A stretch of 64,000 nt of DNA from Sanguibacter antarcticus. Lineage in GTDB: Bacteria; Actinomycetota; Actinomycetes; Actinomycetales; Cellulomonadaceae. The stretch lies in NCBI RefSeq assembly GCF_002564005.1, contig NZ_PDJG01000001.1, forward strand, positions 806,001-870,000, given 5' to 3'. The translations under genes were made by a program, and so were the position numbers. The notes below the pieces were generated by a model. It did no database searches. It worked only from the letters and a program-made list of their open reading frames with translations, and was not told the origin of the DNA. How positions within the stretch are numbered: the stretch's first letter is position 1; each line of letters starts with the position of its first letter. Positions 42,632 to 50,597 of this stretch are shown here, piece by piece.

Positions 42632-43849
42632 ATGTCGGTCCGTCGCGTCGCACTCCTCACGGCTGGTGGCTTTGCACCGTGCCTCTCCTCCGCTGTCGGA
42701 GGGCTCATCGAGCGCTACACAGAGCTGGCACCAGAGGTCGAGATCGTTGCGTACCAGCACGGCTACCACGGCCTGCTCACCGGCAACAAGATTGTCATCG
42801 ACGACGAGGTCCGCAAGAACGCCGGAGTCCTGCACCGCTTCGGGGGGTCGCCGATCGGCAACAGCCGGGTCAAGCTCACCAACGCAGCAGACTGCGTCAA
42901 GCGTGGGCTCGTCAAGGAAGGCGAGAACCCCCTGGCTGTGGCGGCGGAGCGGCTCAAGGCTGACGGGATCGACGTGCTTCACACCATCGGGGGCGACGAC
43001 ACGAACACGACAGCGGCCGACCTCGCTGCGTACCTCGAGGAGAACGACTACCACCTGACCGTCGTCGGACTGCCGAAGACGATCGACAACGACGTCATCC
43101 CGATCAAGCAGTCGCTCGGTGCCTGGACCGCGGCCGAGGAAGCAGCAGCGTTTGCTGCGAACGTCATCGGCGAGCACCGCTCAGGCCCGCGCATGCTCAT
43201 CGTCCACGAGGTCATGGGCAGGCACTGCGGATGGCTCACCGCAGCAGCTGCGGCCTCGTACCGCACGTGGCTCGATGCACAGGAGTGGGTCCCCGGCATC
43301 GGTCTGTCCAAGGAGCGGTGGGACATCCACGCCGTCTTCCTTCCGGAGATCAAGCTCGACATCGAAGCCGAGGCGGCACGTCTGCGCACCGTCATGGACG
43401 AGGTCGGGAACGTCAACATCTTCCTGTCCGAAGGGGCGGGCATGCACGAGATCGTCGCCCAGCTCGAAGCATCAGGCGAGACCGTCGAGCGCGACCCGTT
43501 CGGGCACGTCAAGCTCGACACGATCAACCCCGGTGAGTGGTTCGCGAAGCAGTTCGCCGACCTTCTCGGGGCGGAGAAGACGATGGTCCAGAAGTCCGGA
43601 TACTTCTCGCGCGCCGCAGCCGCGAACGTCGAGGACCTACGTCTCATCAAGTCCATGACCGACTTCGCGGTCGACAGCGCCTTCCGCGGCGAGTCCGGCG
43701 TGGTCGGTCACGACGAGGAAGACGGCGACCGCCTCAAGGCCATCGCCTTCCCCCGCATCGCGGGCGGCAAGGCCTTCGACGTGTCCCAGGGATGGTTTGT
43801 CGACCTGCTCTCCGAGATCGGCCAGCAGCAGGTGCCCGCAACCTCATGA
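42632..43849 (+). CDS. pfp: 6-phosphofructokinase, pyrophosphate-dependent type
   Basis: 405 residues from ATG 42632. Two positions separate pyrophosphate from ATP enzymes: GGDDTNT (D123 where ATP types have Gly) and PKTIDND (K149 where ATP types have Gly). Both are of the pyrophosphate type, so the enzyme probably uses PPi reversibly. MGRHCGWLT and the sugar-binding SEGAGMHE are present. No other glycolytic gene is adjacent apart from glk 1.5 kb upstream. Its stop overlaps the aroG start (ATGA), linking supply of fructose bisphosphate and the first shikimate step. Confidence 0.93.
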   Translation: MSVRRVALLTAGGFAPCLSSAVGGLIERYTELAPEVEIVAYQHGYHGLLTGNKIVIDDEVRKNAGVLHRFGGSPIGNSRVKLTNAADCVKRGLVKEGENPLAVAAERLKADGIDVLHTIGGDDTNTTAADLAAYLEENDYHLTVVGLPKTIDNDVIPIKQSLGAWTAAEEAAAFAANVIGEHRSGPRMLIVHEVMGRHCGWLTAAAAASYRTWLDAQEWVPGIGLSKERWDIHAVFLPEIKLDIEAEAARLRTVMDEVGNVNIFLSEGAGMHEIVAQLEASGETVERDPFGHVKLDTINPGEWFAKQFADLLGAEKTMVQKSGYFSRAAAANVEDLRLIKSMTDFAVDSAFRGESGVVGHDEEDGDRLKAIAFPRIAGGKAFDVSQGWFVDLLSEIGQQQVPATS

Positions 43850-45195
43850 GCGTTGCCGTCGACCCAGAGGTCTCACAAGGTCTCGACCACTTCAGGACGC
43901 TCGTCGCGGGTCAGCAGCCCGTCTGGCCGGATGCTGACCACCTCAGTGCGGTGAGCGCAAGGTTGGCCGGGGTGCCTCCGCTCGTCGTGCCGGCCCAGCT
44001 GGAGACCTTGACCGACCGGCTCGCGTCGGCAGGGCGAGGGGAAGCCTTCCTCCTGCAGGGTGGCGACTGCGCAGAGACGTTCGCCGAAGCGAACGCTGAC
44101 CGCATCCGCAACAAGGTGCGCACCATCCTCCAGATGGCGGTCGTCCTCACCCACGGGGCGAGCATGCCGGTGGTGAAGATGGGACGCATGGCCGGTCAGT
44201 ACGCAAAGCCACGGAGCTCGAACGACGAGACCCGGGACGGTGTCACGTGGCCCGCGTACCGGGGAGACATGGTCAACGGCCATGCCTTCACCGAGAACGA
44301 CCGTGTGCCGAACCCTGAGCGTCTCCTCCAGGGATACAACATCTCGTCAGCCACGCTCAATGTCGTCCGGGCCCTGACGACCGGTGGTTTCGCAGACCTG
44401 CGTCAGGTGCACGAGTGGAACCGTGGTTTCATGACGAACCCTGCCTACGCGCGGTACGAGCACACGGCCATGGAGATCGACCGTGCGATCCGGTTCATGG
44501 CCGCGTGCGGCACCGACTTCGATGCGCTGCGCACGGTCGAGTTCTTCGTCAGCCACGAGGCGCTCCTTCTCGACTACGAGAGGGCGTTGACCCGGATCTC
44601 TGCTCAGAGCGGTGCTCCCTATGACTCGTCGGGACACTTCTTGTGGATCGGGGAGCGGACCCGAAAGATCGACGGAGCCCACGTCGACTTCTTGTCGCGC
44701 ATCTCCAACCCCATCGGGGTCAAGCTCGGACCAACCACCACCGCCGACGACGCGCTCGCCCTCCAAGAGAAGCTCAACCCGGAGGGCGTCCCCGGTCGGT
44801 TGACGTTCATCACGCGCATGGGCGCCGGAAAGATCCGCGAGGCTCTCCCGCCGCTCGTCGAGAAGGTGACGGCTCTGGGCGGCCCGGTCACCTGGGTGAC
44901 GGATCCGATGCACGGAAACACGATCACTTCGGACAGCGGGTACAAGACGCGTCGCCTGGAAGATGTCCTGGACGAGGTGCGAGGCTTCTTCGAGGTTCAT
45001 CGTGGTCTCGGGACCGTGCCCGGAGGGCTGCACGTCGAGCTCACCGGTGACGACGTCACCGAGGTTCTCGGCGGCAGCGAAGAGATCGACGACGCTGGTC
45101 TCGCGGTGCGCTACGAGACCCTCGTCGACCCCCGGCTCAACCACCAGCAGTCGCTCGAGATGGCATTCCAGGTCGCGGAGATGCTGCAGCGCTAG
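43846..45195 (+). CDS. aroG: 3-deoxy-7-phosphoheptulonate synthase, class II
   Basis: 449 residues; condenses phosphoenolpyruvate and erythrose 4-phosphate, entering aromatic amino-acid synthesis. Class II features are LLQGGDCAETF (metal cysteine), KMGRMAGQYAKPRS, EFFVSHEALLLDYE, KLGPTTTADD, FITRMGAGKIRE, WVTDPMHGNT and HVELTGDDVTE. ATG 43846 overlaps the pfp stop; an in-frame reading from 43537 lies inside pfp and is not real. Mycobacterial homologues bind chorismate mutase and feedback inhibitors (family knowledge). Rv2178c counterpart, next to pknL as in mycobacteria. Confidence 0.97.
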   Translation: MSVAVDPEVSQGLDHFRTLVAGQQPVWPDADHLSAVSARLAGVPPLVVPAQLETLTDRLASAGRGEAFLLQGGDCAETFAEANADRIRNKVRTILQMAVVLTHGASMPVVKMGRMAGQYAKPRSSNDETRDGVTWPAYRGDMVNGHAFTENDRVPNPERLLQGYNISSATLNVVRALTTGGFADLRQVHEWNRGFMTNPAYARYEHTAMEIDRAIRFMAACGTDFDALRTVEFFVSHEALLLDYERALTRISAQSGAPYDSSGHFLWIGERTRKIDGAHVDFLSRISNPIGVKLGPTTTADDALALQEKLNPEGVPGRLTFITRMGAGKIREALPPLVEKVTALGGPVTWVTDPMHGNTITSDSGYKTRRLEDVLDEVRGFFEVHRGLGTVPGGLHVELTGDDVTEVLGGSEEIDDAGLAVRYETLVDPRLNHQQSLEMAFQVAEMLQR

Positions 45196-45207
45196 AGCAT
45201 GGTTGCT

Positions 45208-45252
45208 CGTACGAGGCCCGCTGCCCCAGGAGGGGTGAGCGGGCCTCGTACG
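45208..45252. terminator. Terminator after pfp-aroG
   Basis: A 15-bp perfect stem: CGTACGAGGCCCGCT (45208-45222) with AGCGGGCCTCGTACG (45238-45252). It begins 13 bp past the aroG stop and can work in both directions. Confidence 0.9.
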
Positions 45253-45261
45253 TTCATCACA

Positions 45262-45288
45262 CGCACCGGCGGCGTCTCCGCCGGTGCG
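45262..45288 (-). terminator. Terminator after pknL
   Basis: CGCACCGGCGG (45262-45272) pairs with CCGCCGGTGCG (45278-45288), 11 pairs and a five-base loop, 14 bp past the pknL stop. Confidence 0.88.
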
Positions 45289-45301
45289 CACGGGAACAAC
45301 G

Positions 45302-47446
45302 TCAGAGATCGAGCGTGATCGTCGAGCCCTTGCGCAGCTGAGTCCCGGCATCCTCGCTCTGGCTGCGCACCTCGTTGCCGAAGACACCGAAGTAGTAGTT
45401 GACCTTGACGACGAACCCGGCGTCCTCGAGGAGCTTCTGTGCTTCCGCGACGGGCTTGAGCAGGACGTCCGGCACCTCGACGAACGGGCGACCGAGGGAG
45501 ACCGTCAGGGTGATCTCGTCACCGCGGTGCGCGGCCGTACCTTGTTCGGGGCTCTGCGCGATGACCGAACCTTCGGGAACAGTCTCGCTGTACTCCTCGA
45601 CGGTGACCGGAGCGAGGTCCCACGGTGCGAGCTGCTGGGTGGCGTCGTCGAGGCTGAGGAGCTGGACCTGCGGAACGGTGACCGGTTCTGGTCCCTTCGA
45701 GACAGTCAGGACGATCGGGGTGTTGTGGGGCAGGAGCGCCCCCTCGGCCTCGGAGATCGACATGACGGTCCCTTCAGCCACTGTCGTGTCCCAGACGAGC
45801 GTGGTGCTGACGGCGGTAAACCCAGCTGCCTCGAGCGCGGTCTCGGAGTCGGTGTCGGCGATCCCGGTGAGGTCCTTGGGAACGGTGAAGTGCTCGATCC
45901 CCTTCGAGACCGTGAGCTCGACCGTGCCATCCTTGGCGATCTTCGCGCCGCTCTCCGGGTCGGCGGCGATGACCACACCGCTGGCCACGGTGTCGCTGAA
46001 GGCTTCCGTCGACTCGATGCCGAGCGCTGCCACCGTGAGCGCTGACTCGGCGTCCGCCAGGCTCACCTCGACGAGGTCCTCAGGGACGGTCGTGTAGTTT
46101 CCAGGGCCGAAGACGAACCACCAGTAGCTGCCTCCGCCGAGGACAGCGAGAAGGAGCACGATCGTGATGATCGCCCCGACGAGTCCTCGGCGGCGTCGTT
46201 TCGGAGCCGGGACCTCGAGCGCGACGGTGGACGTTGTGGGGGTGCCGTCCGCTGCGGAGTCCGGCGCCGCAGCAGGAGCCCCGCCTGCTGAGGAGTTCTT
46301 GATGATCGAGCGGGCGGTTCCGAGCGGGAGCGCGATCGTGGATCCTGACGCCCCGACGTTGAGCGCCTGTGTAGCGTTCTCCGGCTCGGGCGTTCGCGCT
46401 GTCCTGGACGCGGCTGCGTGGGCCGGCCCCGCGTCGAACGTCTCGTCTCCGGGCTCGAGCGTGGGCAGGTCCGGGAGCGCGGTGGTCGCGTCGTCGAGGT
46501 CGTCGTCCTGAGGGTCCTCGTCGGAGGGTGTCCCTTCGGCGAGGAAGACCACCGGTGCAGGAGCCGCGGCTCGGCGCGCGACGAGGTCGTCGGACAGCCC
46601 GGCGCGGACCGTGCGCAGGAGCTCCAGCGCAGCGGGCGCGTCGGCCGGCCGGTCGGCGGGCTCTCTCGCCGCCATCGCGCACACGAGCTGGTCGAGCTCG
46701 GCAGGTATCCAGTCGACGAGCTCGGACGGTCGCGGGATGTCGTTGTTGACGTGGAGGAACGCCACCTGGATCGGTGTCGAACCCACGAACGGCTGGCGTC
46801 CGGTGAGCATCTCGTAGAGCATCACCCCGACGGCGTAGATGTCTGTCCGGGTGTCGCAGGCACCGGTCGAGATGAGCTCTGGGCCGAGGTAGGCGACCGT
46901 ACCGAGGATGGTGCCTGTGGTCGTCGAGGTCACTTCCGTGACAGCACGGGCGAGGCCGAAGTCGGCGACCTTGACGCGCCCGTCTGTCGCGAGGAGGACG
47001 TTCTCGGGCTTGATGTCTCGGTGGACAAGATTCTTGCGGTGCGCTGCGGCGAGAGCATCGAGGATGTCGTCGATGATCGAGAGGCTCTCGTCGACCGTGA
47101 ACGGTCCGTCGTCGTGCAGGCGTCGACGCAGGTTGGTGCCGTCGACGTACTCCATGGTCAGGTAGCTCGTCTCGCCGTCGACGCCCTGGTCGTAGACGGC
47201 GACGAGGCCGGGGTGGGTGAGCCGCGCGGCTGCGCGAGCCTCGCGGCGGAACCTCGAGACGAAGTCAGCACCGGTCGCGCCGTCGGCCAGGTGGGAGTGC
47301 ATGACCTTGAGCGCGACCTCGCGATCGAGGCGGCGGTCTGTCGCCAGGTACACCGTGGCCATGCCTCCTCGCGCGATGCGCGAGAGGATCTTGTACCGCC
47401 CGTCGACCAGCTGGCCGACGAGGGAGTCAGAGAGAATGGTTGCCAC
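45302..47446 (-). CDS. pknL: PASTA-domain serine/threonine protein kinase
   Basis: 714 residues. The kinase domain (about 18-280) is complete: glycine loop IARGGMATVYLA, catalytic lysine K47 (VALKVM), HRDIKPEN with D144, DFG at 162-164, and an activation loop TSTTTGTILGTVAYLGPE rich in threonines for autophosphorylation. A disordered linker, a membrane helix at about 433-455 and four PASTA repeats (each about 66-70 residues) follow; PASTA domains sense peptidoglycan fragments outside. TAGAAT stands six bases before GTG 47446. Position by aroG and an Rv2175c-like gene identifies it as the PknL type rather than PknB. Confidence 0.95.
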   Translation of the reverse strand: MATILSDSLVGQLVDGRYKILSRIARGGMATVYLATDRRLDREVALKVMHSHLADGATGADFVSRFRREARAAARLTHPGLVAVYDQGVDGETSYLTMEYVDGTNLRRRLHDDGPFTVDESLSIIDDILDALAAAHRKNLVHRDIKPENVLLATDGRVKVADFGLARAVTEVTSTTTGTILGTVAYLGPELISTGACDTRTDIYAVGVMLYEMLTGRQPFVGSTPIQVAFLHVNNDIPRPSELVDWIPAELDQLVCAMAAREPADRPADAPAALELLRTVRAGLSDDLVARRAAAPAPVVFLAEGTPSDEDPQDDDLDDATTALPDLPTLEPGDETFDAGPAHAAASRTARTPEPENATQALNVGASGSTIALPLGTARSIIKNSSAGGAPAAAPDSAADGTPTTSTVALEVPAPKRRRRGLVGAIITIVLLLAVLGGGSYWWFVFGPGNYTTVPEDLVEVSLADAESALTVAALGIESTEAFSDTVASGVVIAADPESGAKIAKDGTVELTVSKGIEHFTVPKDLTGIADTDSETALEAAGFTAVSTTLVWDTTVAEGTVMSISEAEGALLPHNTPIVLTVSKGPEPVTVPQVQLLSLDDATQQLAPWDLAPVTVEEYSETVPEGSVIAQSPEQGTAAHRGDEITLTVSLGRPFVEVPDVLLKPVAEAQKLLEDAGFVVKVNYYFGVFGNEVRSQSEDAGTQLRKGSTITLDL

Positions 47447-47452
47447 GCGATG

Positions 47453-47458
47453 ATTCTA
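47453..47458 (-). promoter_or_regulatory. -10 box of leaderless promoter (TAGAAT)
   Basis: TAGAAT on the minus strand is six bases before GTG 47446 of pknL. Confidence 0.6.
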
Positions 47459-47541
47459 GTGGGCGGTCCCGTAGTTGTCGGGGACGTCGCCGACAGGAGG
47501 TCGTGGTGTTGTGGTAGACGTCCGGAACGAGTCCGGTGCGG

Positions 47542-48594
47542 TCACGGCTGACGCGACGCGAGTGTCTGGACATTTGCCACATACCTTCGTGTGTCGTCGT
47601 ACATCCCGTACTTCCGCACGGACGTCTGACCTTGGTAGTAGCCCGCGATCGCGGTGTCGAGCGACGGGCTCGTCTCGATGAGGCGGGCCAGGATCGCCAC
47701 CCCCGCGGTGACGTTGTCGTGCGCATCGAGCAGGTTGAGATCTCGACCGACGAGCCCCGACGCCCAGTCGCCGGACGACGGGATGACCTGCATCGCACCG
47801 ATCGCGTTCGCGGGAGACACCGCGCGCTGGTCGAACCCCGACTCTTGGAGCGCGACCGCCTGAGCGAGCCGCGGGTCCACGCCGTGGGCGACCGCGGCCT
47901 CCCGGACGAGCCGGCGGACCTCGTCCTTCGACGGCACGGCGACCGACAGGAGCGTCGCCTTGTTGGCGTTCGCCGCGGAGACGACGTCCTCTGCGTAGGT
48001 GCGTCCGGCGAACGTGTCGGCCACGAGCTGCTGCGCCGGTGCGGCGGGTGCAGCGCCCGCGGGGGTCGAGCGGGCAGGGATGGACAGCTCTTGACCGATC
48101 CGGATGGTCGCACTGGCGTCGAGGCCGTTCGCTGCGACGATGCTCTCCTCGGTGACGGCGAAGCGCACCGCTAGCGCGGACACGGTGTCTCCGGCCACCA
48201 CCCGGTGGCCTGCAGCGGTGAGCGCCTGAGCAGGGACAGCGGACGGAGCCGGGGCCGACGGGCTGGCGGACGGGATGACCAGGCGCTGGCCCTCGCGGAT
48301 CCGGTACTGCGCGTCCAGCCCGTTCGCGGCACGGATCGACGTCGCAGGCGTCCCGGTGCGGAGCGCGATGTGGCTCACGGTGTCACCCCGCTCGACCTCG
48401 TATGTCTCGTCGGCAGCGGCAGACGAGGCGCTCGCGGCGATGGACGCGGCGGCGAGAGCCAGCCCGGTCGTGCCGTAGCGGACTGCGTGCATGCCCAGCG
48501 TGCGCGAGAGCGACCGCGAGGAGGTCGACCTCTCGGGCGCAGGCCTGACGGCTGGTGGGTCGACGACGGTGGTGGTGCGCAGCGGTGCGGTCAT
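47542..48594 (-). CDS. LysM and lytic transglycosylase (SLT) secreted protein
   Basis: 350 residues. After a 35-residue basic lead, a secretion signal (about 36-62) ends in ASSAAADE. Two LysM domains bind peptidoglycan: YEVERGDTVSHIALRTG and HRVVAGDTVSALAVRF. After a linker comes the SLT domain with catalytic glutamate in AVALQESGFDQRAVS and GAMQVIPSS. It should cleave glycan strands at or outside the membrane. GGAAG precedes the ATG. Lying just upstream of the PASTA kinase, on the same strand, it connects cell wall turnover with wall sensing, though a 95-bp gap with its own box suggests separate transcription. Confidence 0.93.
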   Translation of the reverse strand: MTAPLRTTTVVDPPAVRPAPERSTSSRSLSRTLGMHAVRYGTTGLALAAASIAASASSAAADETYEVERGDTVSHIALRTGTPATSIRAANGLDAQYRIREGQRLVIPSASPSAPAPSAVPAQALTAAGHRVVAGDTVSALAVRFAVTEESIVAANGLDASATIRIGQELSIPARSTPAGAAPAAPAQQLVADTFAGRTYAEDVVSAANANKATLLSVAVPSKDEVRRLVREAAVAHGVDPRLAQAVALQESGFDQRAVSPANAIGAMQVIPSSGDWASGLVGRDLNLLDAHDNVTAGVAILARLIETSPSLDTAIAGYYQGQTSVRKYGMYDDTRRYVANVQTLASRQP

Positions 48595-48718
48595 GGTCGC
48601 TTCCGATCTGTCGGACGTGCATCACGGATCGAGGTCGTGTCGTCGCTGCAGGTCCGGGTGGAGCAACGACGGTGAAGTCCGCGAAGGGTGTTCTGTGCGA
48701 GGACGTTCCGCCAGCGAG

Positions 48719-48744
48719 TGTGACTGGAGGGACACATGTGACTG
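48719..48744. repeat. Direct repeats TGTGACTG
   Basis: TGTGACTG occurs at 48719-48726 and 48737-48744, 18 bp apart, in the 225-bp control region between the divergent LysM and Rv2175c-like genes. One and a half turns of helix apart, they could form a two-site operator. No other strong signal is seen in this region. Confidence 0.4.
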
Positions 48745-48807
48745 ATGGTCCCTCGACCGTAGGGGACGATCGAGCATCCCGACAGTCGGCTCACGCACGA
48801 CGAGCCG

Positions 48808-48813
48808 TACGCT
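48808..48813 (+). promoter_or_regulatory. -10 box of leaderless promoter (TACGCT)
   Basis: TACGCT is six bases before GTG 48820, and so favours that start over GTG 48814. Confidence 0.6.
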
Positions 48814-48819
48814 GTGTCC

Positions 48820-49284
48820 GTGAACTCAACAGACCCGATGCCCCAGCCCGACGACACAGACACCCCCGACACCACGCAGATCGATGCTCTCGTCGGCGAC
48901 TGGCTCTCTGTCCCCGCGGTCGCAGAGCTTCTCGGGACGGCTGTCACGTCCGTCCGCAGCGCGTTGAGCGACCGACGGATCATCGGGATGAAGCGTGGGG
49001 AGCGTCGGATCTTCTCGGTGCCCGCCTGCTTCCTCGTCCCCAAGCACCTCTCCAACCCGGCGAACGTCAAGCCGGTCGCGGTCCAGGAGGGAGCTCAGGA
49101 GCAGATCATCATCCTCCCGGCCCTGCAGGGCACGATCATTATGCTCTCCGACTCCGCGCTGACGGACACCGAGATCATCGAGTGGCTCTTCTCGGAAGAG
49201 GCCATGCTCGGCCAGACTCCCGTCGCTGCGCTCCTCGCCGGCCGCAAGAGCGCCGTGCGCCGTGCCGCCCAGGCGGTCGCCTGA
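48820..49284 (+). CDS. Rv2175c-like DNA-binding protein, probable PknL substrate
   Basis: 154 residues from GTG 48820. The N-terminal 18 residues are rich in Thr and Asp (PDDTDTPDTTQ), the kind of tail that PknL phosphorylates on threonine in M. tuberculosis Rv2175c. A winged-HTH-type segment follows (SVPAVAELLGTAVTSVRSALSDRRIIGMKRGERRIF), then the C-terminal domain LTDTEIIEWLFSEEAMLGQTPVAALLAGRK. DNA binding is lost on phosphorylation in the mycobacterial protein (known for that homologue); here it is inferred. Target sites are unknown, but the divergent cell-wall genes next to it are candidates. Confidence 0.9.
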   Translation: MNSTDPMPQPDDTDTPDTTQIDALVGDWLSVPAVAELLGTAVTSVRSALSDRRIIGMKRGERRIFSVPACFLVPKHLSNPANVKPVAVQEGAQEQIIILPALQGTIIMLSDSALTDTEIIEWLFSEEAMLGQTPVAALLAGRKSAVRRAAQAVA

Positions 49285-49318
49285 CCGGTCCCTGGGCAGG
49301 GGTCAGCAGCGACGGGCC

Positions 49319-50428
49319 TCAGGCGGCCCGCGCGACGGCGGCCAGGGCCAGGTCCCTGAGGGTCGGCTCGGCGGACGGGTCGAGGTGCGCGCGCCCGAGC
49401 GCCTCGAACGCTTCGTCGGTCTGACGAGCGATGCGAGCCTCGATCTCGTCGACCGCCCCGGACGCCATGATCGTCGCCTGCAGCTCCGCGACCTCGTGGT
49501 CTGTGAGGTCTGGCCGACCGAGAGCGTCGACGAGGACCCGCCGTGTCGATGCGTCGACAGCACGCATCGTGTGGACCAGGAGGAGCGTGCGCTTGCCCTC
49601 GCGCAGGTCGTCGCCTGCAGGCTTTCCCGTGACGGCAGGGTCCCCGAAGACCCCGAGGAGATCGTCACGCAGCTGGAACGCCTCTCCGAGGGGAAGGCCG
49701 ACGGCAGACGCCAGCGCACGGTCGTCAGCGTCGCGGCCTGCGAGCGTGGCCCCGAGGACGATCGGGGACTCGACGCTGTAGCGCGCAGACTTCGACCGGA
49801 TGACCTCGAGGGCACGACGCTCGTCTGCGGCGAACTCCTGGTCCCACGGGAGCACCTGTGCATGCATGTCGAGATATTGACCGACGGTGACCTCGCTGCG
49901 CATCCGCGTGAACGTGCTGCGCGCGAGCCGACGGATCTCGGGGGAGACGTCTGACGTCGCTGCCAGGAGCTCGTTCTCGCTCGCGATGAGGCTGAGGTCC
50001 CCGAGGAGGATCGCGCTAGAGAGACCGAACTGGGCGGCGTCGCCGACCCAGCCCGAGTCGCGGTGCAGCCGGGCGAAGGCCCGGTGAGCGGTCGGCTGGC
50101 CGCGGCGGGTGTCGGAGTTGTCCATGACGTCGTCGTGGAACAGGGCAGCGGCCTGGAAGAGCTCGAGCGCGGCGCCCACGCCCACGACCCTCTCGCGGTC
50201 TGGTCCGGTGAGCGATCCGCCGTGGGCGCGCCAGGACCAGTAGCAGAAGGCCGCGCGGAGCCTCTTGCCGCCTCTGAGCATCGTCCGCCAGGACTCGATG
50301 AGCGGCGCAGCATCCTCGCTGATCTCGTCTAGCACGGCGGCTTCGTGGCCGAGGACGACCTGGAGGCGGGCGTCGACGGCGGAGCGCAGGCCCTCGCGAT
50401 CGACGAGGGCGGTGGTGTCGTCAGGCAT
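49319..50428 (-). CDS. Polyprenyl diphosphate synthase (IdsA-type)
   Basis: 369 residues, trans-isoprenyl diphosphate synthase. The first aspartate-rich motif is FHDDVMDNSDTRRG and the second LRDDLLGVFGD, with GKRLRAAFCYW at the substrate pocket and KSARYSVESP further on. Product length (geranyl, farnesyl or geranylgeranyl diphosphate) depends on residues before the first motif, here LFQAAALFHDD, with small or polar side chains that would permit a longer chain. Probable role: menaquinone or polyprenol precursors. ATG 50428 has TAGGCT six bases upstream. Rv2173 position, next to Rv2175c-like gene. Confidence 0.93.
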   Translation of the reverse strand: MPDDTTALVDREGLRSAVDARLQVVLGHEAAVLDEISEDAAPLIESWRTMLRGGKRLRAAFCYWSWRAHGGSLTGPDRERVVGVGAALELFQAAALFHDDVMDNSDTRRGQPTAHRAFARLHRDSGWVGDAAQFGLSSAILLGDLSLIASENELLAATSDVSPEIRRLARSTFTRMRSEVTVGQYLDMHAQVLPWDQEFAADERRALEVIRSKSARYSVESPIVLGATLAGRDADDRALASAVGLPLGEAFQLRDDLLGVFGDPAVTGKPAGDDLREGKRTLLLVHTMRAVDASTRRVLVDALGRPDLTDHEVAELQATIMASGAVDEIEARIARQTDEAFEALGRAHLDPSAEPTLRDLALAAVARAA

Positions 50429-50434
50429 GGCCCG

Positions 50435-50440
50435 AGCCTA
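50435..50440 (-). promoter_or_regulatory. -10 box of leaderless promoter (TAGGCT)
   Basis: TAGGCT on the minus strand is six bases before ATG 50428. Confidence 0.6.
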
Positions 50441-50597
50441 GAGGGCAGAAGCAGTCGGTGCTGGCGCGTCCGTGCGGCATGTCCGCAGATGAGCGAGCGT
50501 CAGAACACCTCGTCCACAGTGAACGGGCGGGGGGAACAGTCCCCAACGGCCTGTCGAGCCTGAGGCACACGGCGGGCCGCACCCGCACAGTCGTGGC

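Noticed and set aside
43537..43845. Extended N-terminus of aroG
   Set aside because: It lies wholly inside pfp in another frame; the ATGA overlap gives a normal class II start at 43846.
48595..48819. c-di-AMP (ydaO-type) riboswitch before the LysM transglycosylase gene
   Set aside because: Considered because such switches control actinobacterial wall hydrolases, but the conserved core elements were not found in this region.
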